A DNA stretch of 64,000 bases, taken from Oceanobacillus sp. Castelsardo (GTDB lineage: Bacteria; Bacillota; Bacilli; Bacillales; Amphibacillaceae). The stretch spans positions 641,870-705,869 of the forward strand of contig NZ_LYCS01000001.1 of assembly GCF_001659985.1 (NCBI RefSeq), given 5' to 3'. The notes below the pieces were generated by a model that had not been told where the DNA came from, did not search any database, and worked only from the letters and a program-made list of their open reading frames with translations. Shown one piece after another: positions 47,083-54,670 of the stretch. Positions within the stretch are counted from its first letter, which is position 1. Every line of letters begins with the position of its first letter. The position numbers and the translations under genes are program-made.

Positions 47083-48213
47083 TTATTTATGTTTAATAGT
47101 TGTTTGATTTCCATTTCTGTTAGAAGTCATCGCAATGTTGTTTAATATACCCATCGAAGTTAACAACACCAACAGAGAGGAACCACCATAACTTACGAAC
47201 GGTAATGGAACACCTGTTATAGGTAGAAGCCCACTAATTGCACCTAAATTAATAAATGCTTGAATACCTACCATGGAGGATATTCCAATTGCAAGTAATG
47301 ATCCAAAGGTATCACTACATTTTCTTGCTATGAATATACCTCGCAAAACAATGATAGCTAATAAACCAATTACGATAATTACACCTATAAGCCCTAACTC
47401 TTCTGCGACTATTGCCATGATAAAGTCCGTATGAGCTTCCATCAGATACCCCAATTTTTGAACACTTTGACCTAAACCTGTTCCTGTTAAACCACCTGTT
47501 CCAATCGCTAAATAGGACTGTATTAAGTGGTATCCATCTGTATCAGGAGTTTGAAACGGCTGGTAAGCTCCAGTAAATCTAGATAGGCGCTCTTCCGTTA
47601 CCATAAAAGGGATGGTTAATAGGACTAACCCAATCCCTACAGCTATCAATATGGATAAATGTTTTAACCTTATTCCCGAGCTAAAAATAACGGAACATGC
47701 TATTAAGAAAATAATGGCAGCTGTTCCAATATCGGGTTGTAGAACGATTAGTCCTAGAATAATACCTGTCATTACTAACGGTGGTAATACCCCTCGATAA
47801 AACTCATTAATATAAGATTGCTTCTTAGAATATACGGATGCTAGATACATAATTAGAGCTATTTTCGCAAATTCCGCAGGTTGGAAACTAGCTGGTCCAA
47901 AGTTATACCATGATTTAGCATTATTTATCGTATTTCCAAATGGGAATAATCCTATTAGAAGGATAATAACTAAAATAATGATCAATTTCATTAATTTCTG
48001 ATACTTTTTATATGGAAAAATCGAGGTGAATACAAATCCCGCTAATCCAAAAGAAAACCAAATTGCCTGTCTAATCAAATAGTGATTACTCTCAAAACCT
48101 TCTACTACCGCTGTAACCATACTAGCACTATATATCATGACAAGTCCGAATGCAGCTAACAGTAACGGGGCAATGATAAGTGTGTAATCATAATCTTTTA
48201 TTCTTTTTATCAT
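47083..48213 (-). CDS. ftsW: SEDS-family septal peptidoglycan polymerase FtsW
   Basis: This 376-residue membrane protein with about ten helices has the SEDS motifs KSWYNFGPASFQPAEFAKI, LQPDIGTAAII and GLLPITGVPLPFVSYGGSS. Position next to pyc and sequence identify it as FtsW, the vegetative partner of PBP2B, distinct from SpoVE at 7443-8555. It probably forms an operon with pyc. Confidence 0.95.
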   Translation of the reverse strand: MIKRIKDYDYTLIIAPLLLAAFGLVMIYSASMVTAVVEGFESNHYLIRQAIWFSFGLAGFVFTSIFPYKKYQKLMKLIIILVIILLIGLFPFGNTINNAKSWYNFGPASFQPAEFAKIALIMYLASVYSKKQSYINEFYRGVLPPLVMTGIILGLIVLQPDIGTAAIIFLIACSVIFSSGIRLKHLSILIAVGIGLVLLTIPFMVTEERLSRFTGAYQPFQTPDTDGYHLIQSYLAIGTGGLTGTGLGQSVQKLGYLMEAHTDFIMAIVAEELGLIGVIIVIGLLAIIVLRGIFIARKCSDTFGSLLAIGISSMVGIQAFINLGAISGLLPITGVPLPFVSYGGSSLLVLLTSMGILNNIAMTSNRNGNQTTIKHK

Positions 48214-48371
48214 CTTACTACTCCCTATTAATCTATGTATTTTAAATAGTAGATGAAAATAGAAATATTTTTAATAGTTTACCACATGAATGATATTTAT
48301 GTAAAATCTATTGAAGAATAAAAATTTTCAACCTACTGTTTGATAACGATTATTTTGTTTTAGTGCTTAAA

Positions 48372-48412
48372 AACAAAAAAACCTTGCCAATAACTATATG
48401 TGGGCAAAGTTT
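48372..48412 (-). terminator. Rho-independent terminator of ylaN
   Basis: On the minus strand AACTTTGCC pairs with GGCAAGGTT (one wobble), followed by a run of T. It lies about 35 bases past the ylaN stop. Confidence 0.75.
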
Positions 48413-48446
48413 TTGCTTTCTCTTACTGATTTTTGGAACAAAATAA

Positions 48447-48734
48447 TTATAATGAATTTTGAGAAGCCTCATGGAGTATATTAAGCTTTTTTTCCAGATT
48501 TTCCAGAAGTTCTTTTCCTTCATTCTCACTTATTAAGTCCAAACGTACTGCAAAATCAATTTCCCTTGAAAGACCAAACATTTGAGTATCTAATACATCT
48601 TCGTATACGGGACATTGTGGCATAGTTAAATTTTCTATTTGAACTTCTATAAGTCTTAAAATTTTTTCAGCATCAGCCTTAAGTAGAGCATGAGCTTTAT
48701 CGCGGTGATTCACAGTAACCTCAGGCATCAACAT
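48447..48734 (-). CDS. ylaN: DUF1507 protein YlaN
   Basis: This 95-residue helical protein has [20 protein letters not shown] and [23 protein letters not shown], the DUF1507/YlaN signature. YlaN of B. subtilis and S. aureus is tied to iron homeostasis through Fur; that role is assumed here. Two ATGs (48734 and 48728) are possible, and GGGGGG lies just upstream. It is next to ftsW, as in B. subtilis. Confidence 0.9.
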   Translation of the reverse strand: MLMPEVTVNHRDKAHALLKADAEKILRLIEVQIENLTMPQCPVYEDVLDTQMFGLSREIDFAVRLDLISENEGKELLENLEKKLNILHEASQNSL

Positions 48735-48882
48735 TATCCCCCCCGCTAGAGACTTTTCTTATATTATATTAAAGCTAGGACTTAAAAAATGCAAATAAAA
48801 TAAAGTCTTCTTTTATAGTGAAAAATATAATTTTCTTTGCTATTCTTAATAAAGATACATAAAATGAGGGAGAGAGAATAAA

Positions 48883-49380
48883 ATGATTGTACCAATTATA
48901 GGGAATGTAACCTACTCTATTACCCTAGATCCTACTGTTTGGATTTTTGACGAACGAAAAATATTGCTTGATAAGGCATTCACGAAAAATATAAAATCAG
49001 ACGAGGATTTCTCCAAGACAAAAAAATTAGCAGAAAGATATAACAGAGAAGTATTTCAATCTAATGCGAAAGTTCCTCCTGTTAATAAGGGCCTAACGAA
49101 AAAGGAAGGAGAAGAAATACTAAAAAATTCCTACGTTATGCCTCTTTACGATTTTATAAAAAATGCGGAAATTAAAGATTCCGCAAAAAGCGCCACCTTT
49201 CTGTCCGGAGATAATCAAGAGTTAATTACTATCGATATTAATCAATTACTAAATGGATATTTTTTATTTGCTATTAATGGTAAGCCAATTAAAGAAGATG
49301 GTCCTGTTCACTTTTTCTATGGTGATGGTATTAATAAAAATGATCCTATTAAAAACATTAACAAAATAAAAATTAATTAA
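48883..49380 (+). CDS. Hypothetical protein, YlaL-like by position and sequence impression
   Basis: This 165-residue soluble protein begins MIVPIIGNVTYSITLDPTVW, has a lysine-rich middle (NKGLTKKEGEEILKNSY) and ends with NGYFLFAINGKPIKEDGPVHFFYGDG. It has no signal peptide or membrane helix. In B. subtilis ylaL lies near ylaN and ylaJ, and this gene occupies that place. I know of no proven function. The ATG follows GGGAGAGAG, and it has its own terminator. Confidence 0.65.
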   Translation: MIVPIIGNVTYSITLDPTVWIFDERKILLDKAFTKNIKSDEDFSKTKKLAERYNREVFQSNAKVPPVNKGLTKKEGEEILKNSYVMPLYDFIKNAEIKDSAKSATFLSGDNQELITIDINQLLNGYFLFAINGKPIKEDGPVHFFYGDGINKNDPIKNINKIKIN

Positions 49381-49385
49381 TTTTC

Positions 49386-49414
49386 AAAGTTGCTATTGTA
49401 TAGCAGCTTTTTTT
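49386..49414 (+). terminator. Rho-independent terminator of the YlaL-like gene
   Basis: AAAGTTGCTAT pairs with ATAGCAGCTTT (one wobble) and is followed by TTTTTG. Confidence 0.85.
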
Positions 49415-49538
49415 GTTAGGAAAGGTATCAAAATTAGGTAAAGAATTTTACTGACGGAGTAAAATTTTTAATGTACAAAGTATAAATTATTTTATTCCAT
49501 CCAAAATAAACATATACGCAAGTTTGAGGAGGAATGAA

Positions 49539-50147
49539 ATGAGTATAAATAGAAAGCTCCTTTTAATAATTTCGCTTTTAACGCTATTTATTTTCGCTGG
49601 ATGTGCTGAACAAAATAAAGAAAGCTCTTTAGAATCAAGGGAAACAAACGATCAATTTGTTCAAGTGAAAAACTCAAGTCCAAATGAACAGGCAGAATTA
49701 TCCAATTCAGAAATAGCAGCACATTTATCAAATGTTGCAAGTAGAATTCCGGAAGTTAATGATGCGACGACAGTTGTTGCTGGACCTTATGCAGTAGTTG
49801 GAATAGACGTCGATAAAGATTTAGATAGATCACGGGTTGGTACAATTAAATATACTGTTTTAGAGTCTTTATACCATGACCCCTACGGAAAAACAGCAGT
49901 AGTTGTTGCTGATGCGGATGTAACAGAGAGGTTAAAGGGCATAGCCGAGAAAATAAGACAAGGACATCCTGTTCAAGGCTTTGTCGATGAATTATCTGCA
50001 ATCGTAGGTAGATATATGCCTGATTTCCCAATAAGAGATGATGTTCCAGTACAGCCGGATCAAAATAAAGAAAACATTTCTGAAGACAAACAACAACAGC
50101 TAGAGGAAATTGAAAAAGAACAATCTAATCATAAAATAAATAATTAA
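49539..50147 (+). CDS. ylaJ: YhcN/YlaJ family sporulation lipoprotein
   Basis: This protein of about 202 residues has a lipoprotein signal peptide (LLLIISLLTLFIFAGC, lipid on the Cys) and the YhcN/YlaJ domain (ATTVVAGPYAVVGIDVDKDLDRSRVGTIKYTVLESLYHDP, then a conserved VVVADADVTERLKGI). Members occur in the spore cortex or inner membrane and affect germination. The start is the ATG at 49539 with GAGGAGG upstream. The C-terminus is Gln/Glu-rich. Confidence 0.9.
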   Translation: MSINRKLLLIISLLTLFIFAGCAEQNKESSLESRETNDQFVQVKNSSPNEQAELSNSEIAAHLSNVASRIPEVNDATTVVAGPYAVVGIDVDKDLDRSRVGTIKYTVLESLYHDPYGKTAVVVADADVTERLKGIAEKIRQGHPVQGFVDELSAIVGRYMPDFPIRDDVPVQPDQNKENISEDKQQQLEEIEKEQSNHKINN

Positions 50148-50153
50148 AAACTC

Positions 50154-50181
50154 GGCATTCGCTATTAGATTGGCGAATGCC
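50154..50181 (+). terminator. Hairpin after ylaJ (weak terminator)
   Basis: GGCATTCGC and GCGAATGCC form a 9-bp stem, but the following TTAGCTATAC lacks a real T run, so termination strength is doubtful. Confidence 0.55.
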
Positions 50182-50237
50182 TTAGCTATACTATGAAAGA
50201 GAAGGGTTAGGGAAAAGAAGCAGCTCCCCTTTTCTTT

Positions 50238-50477
50238 TTAGTTATCTTTATTTTCATTATAGTAATGGACCCCATATAGGGAACCTTCAGAAACCATTTT
50301 TGAATTTTCTAATTGAGTATTATTAATGTTTGGCGATTGGTCAGGAACACCGGCATTCTCAAAAGTAGAATAGCTTTCTCTATTATTTTTATTACCTTTT
50401 AGATAGGATTGAACGGCTAACGCTCCAATTGCTGCACCCATCACCCCAAATGTTGTATACATAGAACTTTTTCTCAT
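50238..50477 (-). CDS. Small membrane-associated protein of unknown function
   Basis: I do not recognise this 79-residue protein. It has one hydrophobic N-terminal helix (MYTTFGVMGAAIGALAVQSYL) followed by a polar Asn/Glu/Ser-rich tail ending YGVHYYNENKDN. The ATG at 50477 is preceded by GAGGTGATCAT, a good ribosome site, so expression is likely. It is inserted between ylaJ and ylaI on the opposite strand. Confidence 0.6.
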   Translation of the reverse strand: MRKSSMYTTFGVMGAAIGALAVQSYLKGNKNNRESYSTFENAGVPDQSPNINNTQLENSKMVSEGSLYGVHYYNENKDN

Positions 50478-50624
50478 ATGATCACCTCAATAATTATATT
50501 CCCCTATTTTCATTCTAAAAACATGGTATTTTTTATGATATAATATAAATAGAATTCTACTAATGGCCAAGGTGAACATTCACCTTATCCTGCAAAATTT
50601 TATGTTTTAGTTTGAGGTGAGAAT

Positions 50625-50828
50625 ATGCAGGTTAAATGTACTTTATGTGATAAAATTGATAGTCTACAGGATAATACCCTAGAGGCTAAAAAGTTAAGAA
50701 ATCGTAGAACCTATATGTATTTATGTCCAAATTGCCGTGAAAGAATTGATAAAAAGACGAAAGAACGCCATTCAACAGGAAGATTTCGATTATATGAAGA
50801 AAATAAACAACACGATCCTTTTATTTAA
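50625..50828 (+). CDS. ylaI: DUF2197 zinc-ribbon-like protein YlaI
   Basis: This 67-residue basic protein has two CxxC pairs (VKCTLCDK and YLCPNCRE), suggesting a zinc ribbon, and an RRTYMYLCPNCRERID core typical of YlaI. Its function is unknown. The ATG follows TGAGGTGAG. Its stop borders a bidirectional terminator shared with ylaH. Confidence 0.88.
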   Translation: MQVKCTLCDKIDSLQDNTLEAKKLRNRRTYMYLCPNCRERIDKKTKERHSTGRFRLYEENKQHDPFI

Positions 50829-50871
50829 AATATAGAAAAAGCGCCTATAAAGGGCGCTTTTTCTATATTTT
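50827..50871. terminator. Bidirectional terminator between ylaI and ylaH
   Basis: AAAATATAGAAAAAGCGCC pairs with GGCGCTTTTTCTATATTTT around a short loop. It overlaps the last codons of ylaH. Confidence 0.9.
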
Positions 50872-51186
50872 AGAAGTGTTTTCTTTTTTAGCCTTTCGCT
50901 GAAAATGAAGTCTTGTACGATAGATCGACAATACTAAATTAATGACGATCAAACTTTCGACACTAGGCATCCTCATGACAGTACTAAATATTGTTAGAAT
51001 AAAAACACCAATTAATAAAAGTATGTACACAATAACGGACTGTATAAGCGGTAATTTTCTAGCAAATCCTAATTTATATGCTATAACAGAAAGAATTAAA
51101 TTCAATACATAAAATATCCAAAATATGTTTTCAACCCCAAATTGGTTTAATATCATATCAAATACAAAAAAACTAAAATTATCCAT
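50863..51186 (-). CDS. ylaH: YlaH-like membrane protein
   Basis: This 107-residue protein has three membrane helices (ENIFWIFYVLNLILSVIAYKL, then SVIVYILLLIGVFILTIF and VESLIVINLVLSIY) and a basic C-terminal tail. It matches YlaH of Bacillaceae in size and pattern; function unknown. It diverges from ylaF, with no typA between them as there is in B. subtilis. Confidence 0.82.
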   Translation of the reverse strand: MDNFSFFVFDMILNQFGVENIFWIFYVLNLILSVIAYKLGFARKLPLIQSVIVYILLLIGVFILTIFSTVMRMPSVESLIVINLVLSIYRTRLHFQRKAKKENTSKI

Positions 51187-51283
51187 CTGTCTCCCCCAAT
51201 TTTTGTTCCTCCACTTTCTATCTTATCATACTAAACCTTTAACAATCATGCTAGTAGAATGAAAATGTAATTGCGGTTAATTT

Positions 51284-51312
51284 TTGAAAATTATAATGAA
51301 TTGAGCTATAAT
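51284..51312 (+). promoter_or_regulatory. Sigma-A promoter of ylaF
   Basis: TTGAAA (51284-51289), 17 bases, TATAAT (51307-51312), a near-consensus vegetative promoter about 24 bases before the ylaF start. Confidence 0.7.
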
Positions 51313-51335
51313 AGAACTGAAATAGGGGTGTCGAG

Positions 51336-51518
51336 ATGGATAATATAAACGGAAAAATGTTAACGTTAGCATTATTAGTTGTAGGATCATTTATAGGAGC
51401 AGCTATTTCGATTACCTATCGAAATATATGGGTAATTCTTTTATTTGTTTTATTAGGCTTTATCATAATGGGATATGGTCTATCATTAAAAAGGAAGGGA
51501 GGGAGTGACATACAATAG
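51336..51518 (+). CDS. ylaF: DUF5325 membrane protein YlaF
   Basis: This 60-residue protein has two membrane helices (LTLALLVVGSFIGAAISITY and VILLFVLLGFIIMGYGLSL) joined by RNIW and a basic tail. Size and sequence match YlaF/DUF5325; function unknown. It has a consensus promoter and a GGGGTG ribosome site. Its stop is directly next to the convergent suhB stop. Confidence 0.82.
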   Translation: MDNINGKMLTLALLVVGSFIGAAISITYRNIWVILLFVLLGFIIMGYGLSLKRKGGSDIQ

Positions 51519-51538
51519 TCACTTCCTTCCTTCTTTTA
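51489..51538. terminator. Bidirectional terminator overlapping the ylaF and suhB ends
   Basis: AAAAGGAAGGGAGGGAGTGAC pairs with GTCACTTCCTTCCTTCTTTT with G-T wobbles, giving a stem of about 19 bp. It lies across both stop codons. Confidence 0.8.
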
Positions 51539-52325
51539 TAAATTGGATGATTTGATTGTGAATAACTTGATTACTTGAGATCACTGTACTTTTATTTAAC
51601 AGATCAAGAGCATTCCCATCTACATCTGTGGTTACAACACCCACTTCTCCAGCAATTACCATACCACCAGCAACATCCCATGGCGCTAAACTTAAAGAAA
51701 GATATCCGTTCGTAATACCTTCAGCCAGGTATGCAAGATCTAGAGCAGCGGAACCATATGTTCTTGTTCCTCGTACATGTTTCACAAATTTTTGCATGGT
51801 TTCTATGTCTACTATCGAATTATCACAAAGCCAAAAATGATTCATTCCAAATATTGATTCCTCTAGAACTACTTCCTTATTTAGTGGTTCCAATTTTGTA
51901 TCATTCTTATATGCTCCTTGATTTCTTTTAGCATGATATAAAATATCATTCATAACATCGTATACAAAGCCAATTTCACCAACTCCATCATGAAAAATAC
52001 CTATCGAGATAGCGAAATTCCGTTTTTGATGTACAAAATTCATAGTCCCGTCAATAGGGTCAATGATCCAAACTGTACCATCTAAGTTTGTTAATTCATC
52101 ACCATAACCTTCTTCACCAATGATAAAATGATTAGGATAAGTTCCTTTTATTTTAGAGACGAAAAATGATTCTGTCTCCTTATCCATTGTAGTAACAAGA
52201 TCATTCGGGTTTGATTTAGTATCAATAGTTAATGGATTATTAATTTTGCTACGGATATTTTCCCCAGCTTCTTCTACCCATTTTTTTGCAGTTGTATAAA
52301 TCTCTTCAAGCATATCATGGTTCAT
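51519..52325 (-). CDS. suhB: Inositol monophosphatase family protein (SuhB/YktC)
   Basis: This 268-residue magnesium-dependent phosphatase has GEEGYGDEL, WIIDPIDGTMNFVHQ (the metal-binding DPIDGT motif) and LAPWDVAGGMVIAGEVG (second metal motif). It probably hydrolyses inositol phosphate or a similar sugar phosphate. The ATG at 52325 with GGAGG upstream is chosen over the ORF start at 52343. It corresponds to yktC in B. subtilis. Confidence 0.93.
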   Translation of the reverse strand: MNHDMLEEIYTTAKKWVEEAGENIRSKINNPLTIDTKSNPNDLVTTMDKETESFFVSKIKGTYPNHFIIGEEGYGDELTNLDGTVWIIDPIDGTMNFVHQKRNFAISIGIFHDGVGEIGFVYDVMNDILYHAKRNQGAYKNDTKLEPLNKEVVLEESIFGMNHFWLCDNSIVDIETMQKFVKHVRGTRTYGSAALDLAYLAEGITNGYLSLSLAPWDVAGGMVIAGEVGVVTTDVDGNALDLLNKSTVISSNQVIHNQIIQFIKEGRK

Positions 52326-52399
52326 AATAAATCCTCCATTCACAATATACGTCCTATTGTATCAAAACCAAACAATCAAGTCATCAAGTCTGACTTAAT

Positions 52400-52465
52400 A
52401 GAAAAAGACCCCAATAAATACTCGAAGGTTAATGAACCATTAGCCTTCGAGTATTTATTGGGGTC
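52400..52465 (-). terminator. Unusually long perfect hairpin terminator
   Basis: On the minus strand a stem of 22 perfect pairs begins GACCCCAATAAATACTCGAA, has a loop of about 15 bases, and is followed by TTTTTC. It begins within the stop codon of the 79-residue gene at 52464. Confidence 0.9.
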
Positions 52466-52703
52466 ACATCAGATTACTTAATTTTTTTATTTCCTTCAAT
52501 TGCTTTACTAAAAATGTTAAACGTTCTTTAGATTTTATAATTTGTACTTGGTTATCTTCTTGAATAGCATCATAAAGTGTCATTAACTCGTAATCAATTT
52601 CCATTTTTATTACCGGCAGTTTTTCTTTTGCTTCTTCTCTCTTAATAACTTCCATCACAAACTTCAAAAGAGCCTCTCCCTTCGGTTTATATATTAGCTC
52701 CAT
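52464..52703 (-). CDS. Small acidic/basic helical protein, unknown function
   Basis: This 79-residue protein (MELIYKPKGEALLKFVMEVI, rich in Lys, Glu, Leu and Ile) looks fully helical and cytoplasmic, with no cysteine or membrane segment. I do not recognise it. It lies between suhB and yktB, where B. subtilis has small unnamed genes, but it does not resemble the UPF0223 protein YktA. The ribosome site is weak; the long terminator supports transcription. Confidence 0.6.
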   Translation of the reverse strand: MELIYKPKGEALLKFVMEVIKREEAKEKLPVIKMEIDYELMTLYDAIQEDNQVQIIKSKERLTFLVKQLKEIKKLSNLM

Positions 52704-52902
52704 TAACTTTCATCTTTCTACATTTTATGTCTACGTTGATAATTGGTTCGTCTAATTTTTAGAAGAGAATGGTTACAATAAATATTCCCTAATGCCATCT
52801 TATGAAACTTCTATTTCGAAATTTGCGATACTTGACTTCATTATATGATTACTTAATAATAATTATTATAATAAAGTAAAACTTATTCAAAGGGTGATTA
52901 GA

Positions 52903-53520
52903 ATGGCATTACAAGGATTTAACAAAAAAGATTTCGAAACATTTCATATTGACGGCTTAGATTCTAGAATGGAAGCAATCCAAAATCGAATACAGCCTAA
53001 ATTTCAGCTAATTGGTAGTCAACTAGCTGAAGCTCTTTCGGCCAAATTGGGAAATGAAGTATTTTTACATATCGCTAGGCATGCTAGGAGAACTGTTAAC
53101 CCACCAAAAGACACATGGTTAGCTATCGCTAATAATAAAAGAGGGTATAAAAAACACCCGCATTTTCAATTGGGGCTATTTGATGACCATCTATTCGTAT
53201 GGCTTGCTTTTATTTATGAACTTCCTAATAAAGAAAAGATTGCGCAATCTTTTATCAACCAGTATGAAGATTTAAAGAAGCTCCCAAATGATTACGTGAT
53301 TTCATTAGATCATACAAAAAAAGAATCTTTCCCTATTTCTGAATTGGATATAAAACATCTAGAGAGATTTCGTGATGTTAAAAAGGGAGAATTTTTAATC
53401 GGGAAGCACCTGTCTTCGGATGATGAACGAGTTAAAAATGGGGAAAAATTATACGAATTCACGATAACAACGTACGAACATTTAATTCCTTTTTATCAAT
53501 CCGCATTACAATCATATTAA
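52903..53520 (+). CDS. yktB: UPF0637 protein YktB
   Basis: This 205-residue protein begins MALQGFNKKDFETFHIDGLD and has HIARHARRTVNPPKDTWLAI and GYKKHPHFQLGLFDDHLFVW, the UPF0637/YktB signature. Relatives with solved structures have no assigned function. The ATG at 52903 follows AAAGGGTG. TTGACT-N17-AATAAT upstream is a possible promoter. Confidence 0.9.
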   Translation: MALQGFNKKDFETFHIDGLDSRMEAIQNRIQPKFQLIGSQLAEALSAKLGNEVFLHIARHARRTVNPPKDTWLAIANNKRGYKKHPHFQLGLFDDHLFVWLAFIYELPNKEKIAQSFINQYEDLKKLPNDYVISLDHTKKESFPISELDIKHLERFRDVKKGEFLIGKHLSSDDERVKNGEKLYEFTITTYEHLIPFYQSALQSY

Positions 53521-53524
53521 TGTG

Positions 53525-53550
53525 AAAAGGGAGCTACATGGCCCCCTTTT
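53525..53550. terminator. Bidirectional terminator between yktB and the nitronate monooxygenase gene
   Basis: AAAAGGGAG and the C-rich GGCCCCCTTTT pair around CTACATG with one mismatch. It fills the short gap between convergent genes. Confidence 0.75.
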
Positions 53551-54506
53551 CATCTCCATTTATTTACAACTTGTTCTGCTTCTTTCATAATACCTTGAAT
53601 CAGTTCATCAACTGTTGGTATATCCTTAATTCTTATAGAGGACTGACCTGCCCAACCAAACCCATTTTGATTATCCCCATCGTAAACAAAACGTTTATTT
53701 GCTGCTCCACTAATATAATCTCTAAGTGACTCATATCCTTCATTACGTTCTTCTATCTCTAAAATTTTATCAGTCCATGTATTTTTAAGCACTCTTGCTG
53801 GTGCGCCTATTGACCGTTTAATAACAACTGTATTATTGTCATCTGCTTCCAAAATAGCTTGTTTGTATCGCTCATGAGCATGTACACATTCTTTCGTCGC
53901 TATAAACCTCGTCCCCATCTCTATTCCTTCTGCACCAAGACTTAAAGCAGCCATCAGACCTCTTCCATCTACAATACCACCAGATGAAACAACAGGAATA
54001 GACACATGATCCACTACATCTGGAGTTAACACGAGTGTTCCGGTATCACTACGCCCAAGATGACCACCACCTTCTTGGCCAACTACCATTACTGCATCAG
54101 CACCTAATTCTTCTGCTTTTTTAGCCTGTCGTTTCGCTGCAACTAATACTAATGTTTTAATATTATAATCCTTAACCATATCGAGGAGTCCTTTTGGATT
54201 TCCCCCTGTGACAGAGATTACAGGAACTTTTTCTGAAATCACGACTTCTACCATATGATCAAAACGTCTTCCATGTTGTCCAATAGCAAAGTTAACTCCA
54301 AAAGGCTTATCTGTAAGCATTTTAACTTTTTGAATTTCTTTACGTAATTCTTCCGGACTTTCTAAACTCATAGCTGTTATTTGCCCTAATCCACCCGCAT
54401 TGGACACCGCCGCAGCCAAATCCGAGTAAGCTAGATAAGCTAAGCCACCTTGTATTATAGGGTATTTTATATTTAATAATTTTGTTATCCTAGTCTGAAA
54501 ATTCAT
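53550..54506 (-). CDS. Nitronate monooxygenase / FabK-like FMN enzyme
   Basis: This 318-residue TIM-barrel flavoprotein has YPIIQGGLAYLAYSDLAAAV, VMVVGQEGGGHLGR and VSSGGIVDGRGLMAALSLGAEGIEMGTRF, motifs of the nitronate monooxygenase/2-nitropropane dioxygenase family. It also resembles enoyl-ACP reductase FabK, and sequence alone does not fix the activity. It is a single gene between yktB and speA, where B. subtilis has none, so it is probably an added gene. Confidence 0.85.
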   Translation of the reverse strand: MNFQTRITKLLNIKYPIIQGGLAYLAYSDLAAAVSNAGGLGQITAMSLESPEELRKEIQKVKMLTDKPFGVNFAIGQHGRRFDHMVEVVISEKVPVISVTGGNPKGLLDMVKDYNIKTLVLVAAKRQAKKAEELGADAVMVVGQEGGGHLGRSDTGTLVLTPDVVDHVSIPVVSSGGIVDGRGLMAALSLGAEGIEMGTRFIATKECVHAHERYKQAILEADDNNTVVIKRSIGAPARVLKNTWTDKILEIEERNEGYESLRDYISGAANKRFVYDGDNQNGFGWAGQSSIRIKDIPTVDELIQGIMKEAEQVVNKWR

Positions 54507-54604
54507 CCCTATTCCCCCTCGTTTCTTATTTATTAAATCTTAACATTTTTTTACGTATTCTTGCTAACACTATAACCTAACTAGTACAAATTGATTAAAA
54601 TATC

Positions 54605-54613
54605 TGGTATAAT
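54605..54613 (+). promoter_or_regulatory. Extended -10 promoter of speA
   Basis: TGGTATAAT gives a consensus -10 (54608-54613) with the extended TG motif, about 58 bases before speA. No strong -35 is visible. Confidence 0.5.
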
Positions 54614-54670
54614 ATTTTTTTGGCATAAATTGTTAAAATATGCGTCTAACCATGAAGGAGACTGTTTCCG

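Noticed and set aside
52464..52703. Calling the 79-residue protein YktA from its position near yktB
   Set aside because: Its sequence does not resemble UPF0223/YktA, so position alone is insufficient.
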